This document shows positions 26,239-34,681 of a stretch of 56,638 bases of DNA, piece by piece (position 1 is the stretch's first letter; the number at the start of each line of letters is the position of its first letter). The notes beneath the pieces were generated by a model. That model saw only the letters and a list, made by a program, of their open reading frames with translations. It had not been told where the DNA came from and did not search any database. The position numbers were made by a program, and so were the translations under genes. Source of the stretch: Akkermansiaceae bacterium (lineage in GTDB: Bacteria; Verrucomicrobiota; Verrucomicrobiia; Verrucomicrobiales; Akkermansiaceae); assembly GCA_903908495.1 (NCBI GenBank), contig CAIVSK010000288.1, positions 1-56,638 of the forward strand. Direction: 5' to 3'.

Positions 26239-27351
26239 ATGCCCATGATCCACCCCTCGTCCCACCGCTTTTTCCACCGCTTCCACCTCATCCAAAACTC
26301 CATCCTAGCCATCGCCTTCCTCCTCCTCGCCCGGCCCGCCGCCGGCCAACCTGCCGCGCTCGACCCCGTGTTTGCCGAATGGCAGGCCAAGGTCAATCCC
26401 GCGGTGGAAAATGCCCTCGCCTACCTGCAACACATCCAAAAAGACGATGGTTCCTTCGAAGGCACCTACGGCGATTCCACCGGGGTGCCGGCACTGGCGG
26501 GCATGGCGTTTTTGTCCAAGGGCCACCTGCCCACCGAGGGTCCCTACACCGTCGCCTTGAACCGCTGCATCGACTTTATCCTCGCCAACCAGAAACCCGA
26601 CGGGGTGTTCGAAAAGGGCAGCGCCGGCAACGGACCGATGTATGCCCACAACATCGCCACCCTGTTTCTATCGGAAGTGAGCGGCATGGTCGATCCCGAG
26701 CGCCAGGCGCGCATCTCCGCCGCTCTGCCCAAGGCCCTCGGCCTCATCCTGCGCGCCCAGGCCGTCGCCAAGGATGAAAACAACCGCGGCGGCTGGCGCT
26801 ATCAGCCCGGCGCCCGCGACTCTGATACCTCCTGCTCCGGCTGGGCGCTCATGGCTTTGCGCTCCGCCAAACTCAACGGCGCCGCCATCCCGGACACCGC
26901 CATCGCCGCCGCCGTCCAGTACCTCCACCGCCACCAGCAGGACAAGGACGGCGCTTTCGGCTACACCGGCAGCGACGACCACGCCCTCTCCCTGACCGGC
27001 ATGGGCCTGCTCTGCCTCGAGCTCTGCGGCGAACACGGCAGTGAGCGCACCAAGCACGCCGCCGATTGGGTCCTGCGCAATTTCCGCGGCCTGCCCGGCA
27101 GCCAGTTCGAGTTCTACGGCAATTACTACAACGCCCAGGGCATGTTCCAGGTCGGCGGGCGCTATTGGCAGGAATATGCCAACTGGATGTATGCCACCTA
27201 TCTGCCCAAACAATCGCCCGACGGCTCGTGGGACAGCCACGAGGCCGGCCGCACCTACGGCACCGCCATGATGGTGCTCGCCTTCACCGTGCCCTGGCGC
27301 CAACTCCCGATCTATCAACGCGACGAGACCGTCGACGAGGAAGACCGCTGA
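26239..27351 (+). CDS. Secreted prenyltransferase/squalene-oxidase-repeat protein
   Basis: 370 aa with a signal peptide (NSILAIAFLLLARPAAGQPA). The mature protein is an alpha/alpha barrel of squalene-cyclase-type repeats: ALAYLQHIQKDDGSFEGTYG, FILANQKPDGVFEKG, GGWRYQPGARDSDTSCSGWA, YLHRHQQDKDGAFGYTG and YLPKQSPDGSWDSHEAG. The DxDD-type acid motif of true cyclases is not evident, and export argues against a terpene-cyclase role. Such proteins regularly end the MoxR/VWA/DUF4175 operon in Verrucomicrobia and Planctomycetes. ATG at 26239 or 26245; the first is used. It converges on the GH20 gene with a 9-bp gap. Confidence 0.82.
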   Translation: MPMIHPSSHRFFHRFHLIQNSILAIAFLLLARPAAGQPAALDPVFAEWQAKVNPAVENALAYLQHIQKDDGSFEGTYGDSTGVPALAGMAFLSKGHLPTEGPYTVALNRCIDFILANQKPDGVFEKGSAGNGPMYAHNIATLFLSEVSGMVDPERQARISAALPKALGLILRAQAVAKDENNRGGWRYQPGARDSDTSCSGWALMALRSAKLNGAAIPDTAIAAAVQYLHRHQQDKDGAFGYTGSDDHALSLTGMGLLCLELCGEHGSERTKHAADWVLRNFRGLPGSQFEFYGNYYNAQGMFQVGGRYWQEYANWMYATYLPKQSPDGSWDSHEAGRTYGTAMMVLAFTVPWRQLPIYQRDETVDEEDR

Positions 27352-27360
27352 GCCCCCCCC

Positions 27361-29802
27361 TTACTTGCCGGCCTCGAAGACGCGGAACTCGACGAGATGG
27401 ACGCCTGGATTGGCGCTGTTCTTGAGCATGGTGATGCGCACGTAACGGCCGGCGGTGGGCGCGAACTTGTGCATGTCGCCAGTGGCCACCGCGGGCTTGG
27501 TGTTGGCACTCATGTCCACCACCTGCTTCCACTCCTTGTTGTCGAGCGACACCTCCACTTTGTATTGATAGGAACGACGGCCATCCCAGAACGGAAATAC
27601 CTGGGCGCGGTCAAGCGTGGTGACCTTGCCCAGATCGACCATCAACCACTGCGGATAGGGACCCGCCCACCAGGCCTTGTTAGCATCAACGGTGCCATCG
27701 ACGGCATTCTCACCGACGTAGCCGCCCTCGGTGCTGGACACCGTGACCGGCCGCCCGGTGGTTAGATTGGGGGCGAAGTCGACCCAGTTGTAACTCGCCT
27801 TCCACATCTCGCCGAGTTTCTTGCCATCCACAAACAAGGCGGCCTTGATGGTGGCGGTCTTCTTGGCGAGCTCAAACGGCTTGCTATAGGCTGCGGAGTC
27901 CGCGGCGGGCTCCTTGTCGTCGAGCGTGTAGCGGATGGTGCCGGTCATGGACGACTTGAGGGTGACGGTTAGAGGGTCGCCGTAGCGGTTGTCGGCGGCG
28001 GGCAGCAGGCCGCCGGTGACGCTGCCGAAGACGGGCATGAGGTGGTATTCGCGGCTCCAAATGGCAGCCAGCGGCTTGCCGGCGGCATCAAACAGGCGCG
28101 CCTTGAGGGTGACCTTGTCGGCCTTGGCGTCGCTGAGTTTGATAGGGCCGGAGTAGAGCGCGGAGTCAGCGGCAGGTGCCTTGCCATCGAGGGTGTAGCG
28201 GATTTTGCAGGTTGTTAGATAGGTGCCCAGTGCGACGGTGGACTTGTCATCAAAGGAGAATTTCGGGAGGATGCCGGAGCCTTCATCGCCCTGGCCGCCG
28301 CCCTTGAGCCACGAGCCGAGGGTTTGGACGAGGGCTTTTTCCTGCACCACGATGCCGCACATCAGGTTGTCGAGCATGGCGTCGGTGGCCTCGAGGCGGC
28401 GCGCCAAATCCTCGTAGGGAAGCTTGGCGTATGGGTTCCAGATGCGCTCGTTGCGCGGCGAGACCTTGTAGCGCAAGAACGGCACGGCCGATTGGCCGGA
28501 GAGTTCCCACAACACCAGCTGGCCGCCGAGCATCAGCTTGGGGTCCATCTCCTTGGTCCAGGCGTTCCATAGGTACACGTCCTTGACGGGTTGATAGACA
28601 CACGGCGTCCAGGTGACCTGGATGACCGGACGGCCCTGCTTGAGGTTGTTCATGGTGGCGCCGTTGTTGCCATCGATGTGCCAGAGCATCACGGCGACGT
28701 CGTTGGGGACGCGGGCAGTGAGCGGAGCGTCCTCCCAGACGATGGTTTTCTTGCCATGCTTTTTGACGATTTCATTCACCTTGGCGATGTGCCAGGCAAA
28801 CAGGTCATTGCCGTCCTTGAGGCCGTTGGCGGCGCGAAACTCCTTGGAGTTGGCATCGCGGCTGATCGGTTCGATGTTGCACTCGTCGCAGCCGATGTGA
28901 ATGTACGGCGAGGATTTGAACACATCGGCCACTTCGCCAAGGATGGTGTCGAGGGCCGGATAGAACTTGGGGTTGGTCATGTTCATCACCGCGACGTCGG
29001 GGCCGAAGACTTCCGGCAGGTCGCGACGGGCGGCCCCGCTGTGGCCCATGCATTCGATTTCCGGCACAAACGTCACGCCGCGTTCATCGGCATAGCCGAC
29101 CAGCTCCTTCCACTCCGCAACGCTGTTGACCTTGGGCACCGGACCACCGCGGGTGGACGTGTTGGTTTTGCCCAACTGCGGATAGGTGGTCGACGGGAAC
29201 GTCCACGCCTGGTCGTCACTCATGTGCAGCTGGAGGAATCGCAGGCGGTAATGGCGCATCATGTCGACCACGCCCTTGAGCTCCTCGATGGAATTGTCCT
29301 GGCGGGCCAGATCGACCATGCACCCGTAGTATTGCGAGTACGGCGCGTCGCTGACGCTGATTTTGGGGATGCCGATGCCGGCCTTGCCACGGTTGACCGA
29401 CTGCAGCAACAGGCTCGTGCCATGGGCGGCACCGATGTAGCCGCCGCCGGTGATGGTGACGCGGTCAGTGACGGTTAGAGTGTAGGCAGCCTCGTTGTTG
29501 AGCGCCGGATCAAGGGCCAGGACGATATCGCCGGCAGCGCCCGTGGCCATCGCCGCAGCCGGTTTGAGGCCGCTGAGCAGCTGGATTTCCCCGGCCAGCA
29601 CCTTTGCCAGCGGGGCGAGAGTGGTCTCGCTGGTGACAATCCGGGTTGCAGAGGTTAGAGCGACGTCGCCCGCTGCCTCGATTTTGAGTGTTTGCGGCCA
29701 GGGCAGCAGATTCAACGGCGTGGTGGCCGCCGGAACATCCGCAGCGGCGGCGATGGCCGCGAACGGCGCTAACAACAAGGCGAGAAGGTGGTGGTGGCGC
29801 AT
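27361..29802 (-). CDS. Secreted beta-N-acetylhexosaminidase, GH20, with CBM32-like tail
   Basis: 813 aa: signal peptide, GH20b-type N-domain, catalytic TIM barrel (~155-480), two chitobiase C-terminal-like domains (KIRYTLDGKAPAADSALYSG; TIRYTLDDKEPAADSAAYSK) and a C-terminal F5/8 discoidin (CBM32-like) domain (AVDGTVDANKAWWAGPYPQW). The catalytic Asp-Glu pair is in YIHIGCDECN at about residue 301; HMSDDQAW, PEIECMGHSG and VLWELSG are further active-site segments. It removes terminal GlcNAc or GalNAc from glycans outside the cell or in the periplasm. It is 45% or so of an amino-sugar locus with the kinase-MurQ fusion and a second GH20. A candidate operator lies 118 bp upstream. Confidence 0.9.
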   Translation of the reverse strand: MRHHHLLALLLAPFAAIAAAADVPAATTPLNLLPWPQTLKIEAAGDVALTSATRIVTSETTLAPLAKVLAGEIQLLSGLKPAAAMATGAAGDIVLALDPALNNEAAYTLTVTDRVTITGGGYIGAAHGTSLLLQSVNRGKAGIGIPKISVSDAPYSQYYGCMVDLARQDNSIEELKGVVDMMRHYRLRFLQLHMSDDQAWTFPSTTYPQLGKTNTSTRGGPVPKVNSVAEWKELVGYADERGVTFVPEIECMGHSGAARRDLPEVFGPDVAVMNMTNPKFYPALDTILGEVADVFKSSPYIHIGCDECNIEPISRDANSKEFRAANGLKDGNDLFAWHIAKVNEIVKKHGKKTIVWEDAPLTARVPNDVAVMLWHIDGNNGATMNNLKQGRPVIQVTWTPCVYQPVKDVYLWNAWTKEMDPKLMLGGQLVLWELSGQSAVPFLRYKVSPRNERIWNPYAKLPYEDLARRLEATDAMLDNLMCGIVVQEKALVQTLGSWLKGGGQGDEGSGILPKFSFDDKSTVALGTYLTTCKIRYTLDGKAPAADSALYSGPIKLSDAKADKVTLKARLFDAAGKPLAAIWSREYHLMPVFGSVTGGLLPAADNRYGDPLTVTLKSSMTGTIRYTLDDKEPAADSAAYSKPFELAKKTATIKAALFVDGKKLGEMWKASYNWVDFAPNLTTGRPVTVSSTEGGYVGENAVDGTVDANKAWWAGPYPQWLMVDLGKVTTLDRAQVFPFWDGRRSYQYKVEVSLDNKEWKQVVDMSANTKPAVATGDMHKFAPTAGRYVRITMLKNSANPGVHLVEFRVFEAGK

Positions 29803-29919
29803 GGGAATCGGGAGGGGGCGGTTGCTGGGTTAGACAATGGAACGGGCCTCGCGCGGCAGGCGTGGGCAGGCAGAGGTTAAGGCGCGCTGCGGCGGCTTCC
29901 AAGGCGGGAGACGCGCCTA

Positions 29920-29942
29920 CCGGATGTTCAAGCGTTGGACAT
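29920..29942 (-). promoter_or_regulatory. Candidate operator upstream of GH20 gene 1
   Basis: On the minus strand ATGTCCAACGCTTGAACA then TCCGG. The core TGTCCAA-CGC-TTGAACA is a near-perfect palindrome. The same motif occurs at 34480-34502 and 39864-39887 at similar distance from the next gene. Confidence 0.4.
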
Positions 29943-29949
29943 TTGCAGC

Positions 29950-30008
29950 ACCAGAACCCCGACGGGCTGGGTGTGGAACGTTGAGTAACTACCCAATGCT
30001 TAGCGCAA
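29950..30008 (-). repeat. Two-copy intergenic repeat (GTTACTCAACGTTCCACAC), copy 2
   Basis: On the minus strand: GCTAAGCATTGGGTAG, GTTACTCAACGTTCCACACC, CAGCCCGTCGGGGTTC. It matches 2911-2971. It abuts the GCAAAG hairpin element on one side and the candidate operator on the other. Confidence 0.65.
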
Positions 30009-30156
30009 AGCCGCAAAGAAGACTCAAGACAGCTGGACCCAAGACCCAGGAGATGAGCAGATGTAGAAGCGCTGCGCTCTCTTATCTTGTCTTGAGTCTT
30101 CTGCTGTCACCCATTCTCCTTTGCGCCCCTTTGCGGCCTTTGCGACTCTGCGGTAA
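30001..30156. repeat. GCAAAG-word inverted element with 15-bp perfect stem
   Basis: Outer arms are strings of a 7-8 base word: CGCAAAGCCGCAAAG (30004-30018) against CTTTGCGCCCCTTTGCGG and CCTTTGCG (30119-30146). Inside, AGAAGACTCAAGACA (30017-30031) and TGTCTTGAGTCTTCT (30088-30102) are a perfect 15-bp inverted repeat. The loop contains a further AGCGC/GCGCT. It lies between the kinase-MurQ gene and GH20 gene 1. Confidence 0.75.
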
Positions 30157-30191
30157 ATCTTCAAGATCGTCGGGAGGCTAAAACGAGGTCG

Positions 30192-32015
30192 TCAACTGAG
30201 TTCCGAACGCAAACCGGGCAGGGCTAGCGGGATCGACCAGTCATGCTGCTCGAGGGCGGCGGCGGCGGCGGTGGCCGTCACGCCTGTGAGTTCCCGGACG
30301 ATGCGGATGGCGCGCTCACGCAGTTTTGCATTGGAGGGAAAGACGTCGATCATGAGGTTCTCTACCACCTTGCCGAGTTGCACCATGGCCAGGGTGGTGA
30401 ACATGTTGAGCAACAGCTTGGTGGCGGTGCCCGCCTTGAGCCGGGTGGATCCGGTTAGAACCTCCGGCCCGACGTCCGGGGCGATGACCAGCGTCGGCCG
30501 CTGGCCGCGGGCAAAGGCGAGGTTGGGATTGAAGCAGACCAGGATGGTGGTGGCTCCCGCCTCCCGCGCCGCTTGCAGCGCCCCCCATACAAAGGGCGTG
30601 CGTCCGCTGGCGGCAATGCCAACCACCACGTCATTGTTAGTTACGCGGCGCTGCTGCAGCGCGCGGCCGCCACCCTCAAAGTCGTCCTCCGCATCCTCGC
30701 GGGCACCGTGCATCGCCTGCTCGCCGCCGGCCACGATGGCTTGCACCAGATCCGGTGCAACGCTGAAGGTCGGCGGGCATTCATAGGCATCCAGCGCCGC
30801 GAGCCGGCCGCTGGTGCCGGCACCGACGTAGATGAGGCGGCCGCCGCCACGCAAGGCACCGACAATGAAGTCCACCGCACGGGCGATTTTGCGTTGTTCG
30901 CGCAGCAGCGCCGCCGGCAGGGTGGCATCCTCACCAAGCATCAGGCGGATGGCGGCAGCGAGCGACATCCGATCCAGCTTCCGCGACAGCGGGTTGCGTT
31001 GCTCGGTCGGCGAGAGGGCGGTGGCGCGCGGAATCCGGCCCGCAGCTGCTCTATCGGGCAATTCGGCGGCGGCGGGCGGAGCGAGCGCGTGCTGCCTGGC
31101 AAGTGCCACGGCGCCCCAGGCGCCCTCCTTATCTAACAGCCGAATCCGCGCCGCGGGCCAATGCGCCATGAGCAGGCGGCCGACCTGGCGGGCGAAGGCG
31201 GGCTGTTTTAGCAGGACACTGCCGGTGAGGACGAACTCGACGCCGCGGCCCTTGCGCAGCAGGCGGCGGGCGCAGGCGGCGGCGTTGCCGGCGATGAGCT
31301 CCGCCGCTTCGGATAGAATCCGGCGCGCGATCGGGTCGCGGGCTGCAGCGGCCGCGAACACTTCCACGGCGAGGGCGGCAATCGCGGGTTTGCCCGCGCC
31401 GCCCACCCAGGCAACCAGATCGGCTGGAGACGCCAGTGCAAGAGAGCGCAGCAAACGGCGGCCCAGCGACGGCCATTTTCCAGTTAGATCATAGCTGCGG
31501 AACACCCCCTGCATTCCGCGCAACGCGATATCGTAGCCACTGCCGCCGTCACCTAACATGTGCCCCCAGCCGCCGGTGAGCACCTCCGTGCCGTTGGCAC
31601 GCTGGCCGCAGCAGGAGGCACCGGTGCCGCTGATGACAACGACGCGCACGCTCTCTGCGGTGGCGGCCGGCTCGCCCGCGGCGGCGAGAGCCGTTTGCAG
31701 ATCATGCCCGGCCCAGCAGGGAACACCGGGCCAGACGCGGGCGGCGGCACGGCGAATCCGCTCGCGGTCGGGTTCGTCCAAGGCTCCCGCCATGCCGATG
31801 CCGACGGCGGCCGGACGCGGCACCCGGGCGGCGATATTCTCTAGCAGACCGATCAATCCGGCCTCGTCGAGCAAGCGCAGGTTGGCCGCGCCGTTGCGCT
31901 CGATGCGCTGCAGGCAGTGCCCGGCAGGGTCGGCGCAAATGGCCACGCACTTGGTGGCCCCGGCCTCGATTCCGAGGTACGGGGGTGGCGGGGCGGGCGG
32001 CGGGGGCGACTTCAT
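30192..32015 (-). CDS. murQ: Fusion of N-acetylhexosamine kinase (BadF/BadG type) and N-acetylmuramic acid 6-phosphate etherase
   Basis: 607 aa. Residues ~12-315 are an ASKHA kinase of the BadF/BadG family, like the GlcNAc/MurNAc kinase MurK: LGIEAGATKCVAICAD, VGIGMAGALDE, VVISGTGASCCG and GGWGHMLGDGGSGYDIALRG. Residues ~330-600 are MurQ: TEQRNPLSRKLDRMS, VGAGTSGRLAALDAYECPPT, GIAASGRTPFVWGAL and EVLTGSTRLKAGTATKLLLN. Together they would phosphorylate MurNAc/GlcNAc and cleave the lactyl ether of MurNAc-6-P to give GlcNAc-6-P, in the cytosol. The symbol refers to the C-terminal half. The N-terminus has a Pro-run (PPPPAPPPP). Flanked by two GH20 genes, same strand. Confidence 0.92.
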   Translation of the reverse strand: MKSPPPPAPPPPYLGIEAGATKCVAICADPAGHCLQRIERNGAANLRLLDEAGLIGLLENIAARVPRPAAVGIGMAGALDEPDRERIRRAAARVWPGVPCWAGHDLQTALAAAGEPAATAESVRVVVISGTGASCCGQRANGTEVLTGGWGHMLGDGGSGYDIALRGMQGVFRSYDLTGKWPSLGRRLLRSLALASPADLVAWVGGAGKPAIAALAVEVFAAAAARDPIARRILSEAAELIAGNAAACARRLLRKGRGVEFVLTGSVLLKQPAFARQVGRLLMAHWPAARIRLLDKEGAWGAVALARQHALAPPAAAELPDRAAAGRIPRATALSPTEQRNPLSRKLDRMSLAAAIRLMLGEDATLPAALLREQRKIARAVDFIVGALRGGGRLIYVGAGTSGRLAALDAYECPPTFSVAPDLVQAIVAGGEQAMHGAREDAEDDFEGGGRALQQRRVTNNDVVVGIAASGRTPFVWGALQAAREAGATTILVCFNPNLAFARGQRPTLVIAPDVGPEVLTGSTRLKAGTATKLLLNMFTTLAMVQLGKVVENLMIDVFPSNAKLRERAIRIVRELTGVTATAAAAALEQHDWSIPLALPGLRSELS

Positions 32016-32110
32016 GCGGTCGGGCGGTAACAGGTAGATAGAGGCTCGGCAAGCACCCGTGGCGGCGCTTGCAGCCGGAACGTAATCTCATTTCCGAGCC
32101 CTGCCACCGA

Positions 32111-34345
32111 TTATTCCACAATCAGTTCAACGATGTGAACGGACGGATTGGCGCTGTTTTTGAGCATGTTGACGCGGACGTAACGGGCCGGGGTGGGCGG
32201 GAATTTGCCGGAGTAACCGGCGGCGGTGGCGGGCGCGGTGTCGGTGGTGAAATCCAGCATTTTTTTCCATTGCTTGCCATCGACGGACACCTCGGCGTTC
32301 AATTGATAGTAGCGGCTGCCGTCCCAATAGGTGATGACGTTGATGAAACTGACCGGCTGGACTTTCAGCAAATCCACCTGCAGCCAATGCGGCCCCTCGC
32401 CGCCATCCCAGTAATCGTCCACATTATCGGCCTTGCCGTCCACCGCGATGGCGGCGGTTTTACCGTTGGCCGGATCGGGTGGCGGCCCGGCGGTGGCGGG
32501 CTTGCCGGTGGCCAAGTTCGGTTTGATGACCTGTTTGTGGTTGAACCAACTGCCGACCAGATGGCCTTGCTGGACGCCCTTGTCATCAAACAACCCGGCG
32601 CGCAGATGGACCGTGGCGTCGGCCTTGATCGGGCCGGAGTAGACGCGCCACTTGGCGTTAGGCAGGCTGTTGTCCAGGGTGTATTTGAGGGTGAGGCCCT
32701 GGATTCTGGGGACCAATGTGATGGTCAACGGCTCGGTGAAGGTATTTTCATCCCGGGTGAAGGTTCCCGCTACTTGGATAGATATGGGATTGACCAGCAG
32801 ATCGAGAAGTTGATCGGTGTGGGCGAGGCGCGCCTTGAACTCGGCCAGGGTACCGCCGGCCGCCGGGCTCCAGGACTTTTCGGCCACCAGCGCGAGGCGC
32901 TCGCGCATGCTCTGGATCTCGATGTTCTCGGCGTTCTCCCACGAGCACAACTGGGTGCCGAGGATCCGCCCGGTATCCGTCAGGGTCGTGAATGTGTCAT
33001 CGCCCAGGTGACCGCGGCCGAACATCGCGAGATTCCAGTTGAAGAGGAAATCCAACGGTCGCTTGTCGCCGCGCACGATATAGAGGGGCGTCCACATGGC
33101 GTTGATGACCTGATAGCCGGCCTTGGCGATATCGGCGGGATTGCGGCCATGGGTCCATGCCATGACGGTGACGTCCTTTGGCAATGGATAGGTGCCGCCG
33201 GGGTTCCACGCCTCCTCCCAGACAATGGATTTTTTGCCGCGCTTGGTGACGATGGCATTGAGATCGGCGATGAACTTGCAGTAGAGGTCGTGAGCGCTCT
33301 TGATGCCTGCGGTGGCTTGGAGTTGTTTGTATTCCGGCGTCTGCTCGAGGCCGCCGAGGCCGACCTCATCGGCCCCCAGATGGATATAGGGAGTGCTTTG
33401 GAACACATCCATCATCTCGTTGATGATCACGCTGACGGCGGCGAGGGTTTTGGGGTTGGCGATGTGAACGGTGGAGCCGTTGCCGGGCAGACCGAAGGGG
33501 TCGCGGGCGTCGGCGATGAGGCGGCCGCTGTGGCCGGGGAAGTTGATTTCAGGCACCAGATAGACGCCGCGTTGTTTGGCATAACTTTCCAAGCCCTTGA
33601 GTTGATCCAACGTGTAGGGCGCGCAGTGCGGCTGGGAACCCGGCTCGAAGCGGGCGAACTCCTGGTTGCTCTTGCCGATTTGCGGAAAGCGGGTGGAGGG
33701 GAACATGAACAACTGGTCATCCGATAGATTGAGATGCAGGTAGCGGATCTTATACAGGCGGCACAACTCGATGACCTGTTCGATACCGCCGGGTGAATGA
33801 TATTTGCGGGCCAGATCGATGAGCGCGCCGCGATAGGCGTAGACCGGCTCGTCGGCGATCTGCATCTGCGGGAGGGTGAGGGTGCCGGCGTCGCCGCGCA
33901 ACGCTTGCAGCAAGGTCACCGTGCCGGACGCGACGCTCTGATAGGTGCCGCCCGCCACCGTGACCGATCCCAGCGTGCCGCCTGCGGTGGCGGCGGTACC
34001 GGCGGTGAGCGTGTAGGCCTCTCCCTTGAGGCCGGGATCGAGGCGCAACACGATATCGACCGCCGGGTGAGAGCCCGCGGGCTGGGCCGCCGCGCCGCCG
34101 GGTTTGGGTTCCGCGGTGGCCAGCTCGACGCCGGTGGTTTGTTTGATCTCGCCGGCCAGCAGCGTGGCCAAGGGTTCCAACTCTTTGTTGGCAGCGGCGA
34201 TGCTGCTGTCCTTGGTCAGGGTCAGGACCCCGTGACCGAGTGTCAGCGATTTGGGCAGCGGTACCAATTGGGGGGCGGCACTACCGGCGAGGGCAGACCC
34301 GAGCAAGGCGGGTACGAGTGGCAGGAATTGATGGAAACGACTCAT
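32111..34345 (-). CDS. Secreted beta-N-acetylhexosaminidase, GH20, second paralog
   Basis: 744 aa with the same plan as its neighbour: signal peptide, N-domain, GH20 barrel, a chitobiase C-terminal-like domain (LKYTLDNSLPNAKWRVYSGP) and a terminal discoidin domain (AVDGKADNVDDYWDGGEGPH; YVRVNMLKNSANPSVHIVE). The catalytic Asp-Glu pair lies in YIHLGADEVG at about residue 321; LNLSDDQLFMFPS, VPEINFPGHSG and IVWEEAWNPGG line the pocket. The last 25 residues are nearly the same as in the other GH20, showing common ancestry. The gap to the kinase-MurQ gene is 95 bp, consistent with one transcript. A candidate operator lies 135 bp upstream. Confidence 0.9.
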   Translation of the reverse strand: MSRFHQFLPLVPALLGSALAGSAAPQLVPLPKSLTLGHGVLTLTKDSSIAAANKELEPLATLLAGEIKQTTGVELATAEPKPGGAAAQPAGSHPAVDIVLRLDPGLKGEAYTLTAGTAATAGGTLGSVTVAGGTYQSVASGTVTLLQALRGDAGTLTLPQMQIADEPVYAYRGALIDLARKYHSPGGIEQVIELCRLYKIRYLHLNLSDDQLFMFPSTRFPQIGKSNQEFARFEPGSQPHCAPYTLDQLKGLESYAKQRGVYLVPEINFPGHSGRLIADARDPFGLPGNGSTVHIANPKTLAAVSVIINEMMDVFQSTPYIHLGADEVGLGGLEQTPEYKQLQATAGIKSAHDLYCKFIADLNAIVTKRGKKSIVWEEAWNPGGTYPLPKDVTVMAWTHGRNPADIAKAGYQVINAMWTPLYIVRGDKRPLDFLFNWNLAMFGRGHLGDDTFTTLTDTGRILGTQLCSWENAENIEIQSMRERLALVAEKSWSPAAGGTLAEFKARLAHTDQLLDLLVNPISIQVAGTFTRDENTFTEPLTITLVPRIQGLTLKYTLDNSLPNAKWRVYSGPIKADATVHLRAGLFDDKGVQQGHLVGSWFNHKQVIKPNLATGKPATAGPPPDPANGKTAAIAVDGKADNVDDYWDGGEGPHWLQVDLLKVQPVSFINVITYWDGSRYYQLNAEVSVDGKQWKKMLDFTTDTAPATAAGYSGKFPPTPARYVRVNMLKNSANPSVHIVELIVE

Positions 34346-34479
34346 GGCGGGTCAGCTGGGTTTTGTTAGATAAATATTCGGGCGGCGCAGTCCCGGGCGA
34401 TGCCCGTGGCGTCATGGCTTGCGGTGAACCGGATGCTAGGGCCCGGAGCTTGGGTGAGCAAAGCCGGAAAGCGGCCTCA

Positions 34480-34502
34480 CACGGTGTTCAGAGATTGGAC
34501 AT
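34480..34502 (-). promoter_or_regulatory. Candidate operator upstream of GH20 gene 2
   Basis: On the minus strand ATGTCCAATCTCTGAACACC, matching the motifs at 29920-29942 and 39864-39887 (ATGTCCAA-N4-TGAACA). Confidence 0.4.
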
Positions 34503-34519
34503 GTACCGGCATCGAGTGG

Positions 34520-34618
34520 CTATGGGGTGACCATCAGGCGGCAGAATTTCCGCGGGTCGCCGGCGGGCAGAGTGTAGGTCACTTGGCCCGGCCAGGACGG
34601 CCCCGGCGATTCCACCAC
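34520..34618 (-). pseudogene. 3' remnant of a paralog of the neighbouring secreted protein
   Basis: The minus strand encodes VVESPGPSW, then PGQVTYTLPAGDPRKFCRLM, then VTP and a TAG stop. The intact gene next door ends PGHVIYTLPTGAAHKFCRLV, then VTP. About 33 codons of a second gene's 3' end are preserved, including the stop; no start or body is present. It is separated from the intact gene's stop by the terminator at 34623-34666. Confidence 0.7.
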
Positions 34619-34622
34619 CCCC

Positions 34623-34666
34623 AAAAAGCACAACGCCGGACTGCCCAGAGGACGGCCCGGCGTTGT
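34623..34666 (-). terminator. Intrinsic terminator of the 665-aa secreted protein gene
   Basis: On the minus strand ACAACGCCGG and CCGGCGTTGT form a perfect 10-bp stem around a 17-nt loop, followed by GCTTTTTGG. This is the clearest rho-independent terminator in the window. Confidence 0.8.
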
Positions 34667-34681
34667 GAAATGCGGCCCAGC

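Noticed and set aside
23114..26239. A 1041-codon Gly/Leu-rich open frame antisense to the DUF4175-type gene
   Set aside because: Antisense to Ala/Gln codons gives Gly/Leu/Cys-rich text; the plus strand has clear membrane helices and family motifs.
26239..27351. Assignment as squalene or hopene cyclase
   Set aside because: It is exported, short (370 aa) and lacks an evident DxDD catalytic motif.
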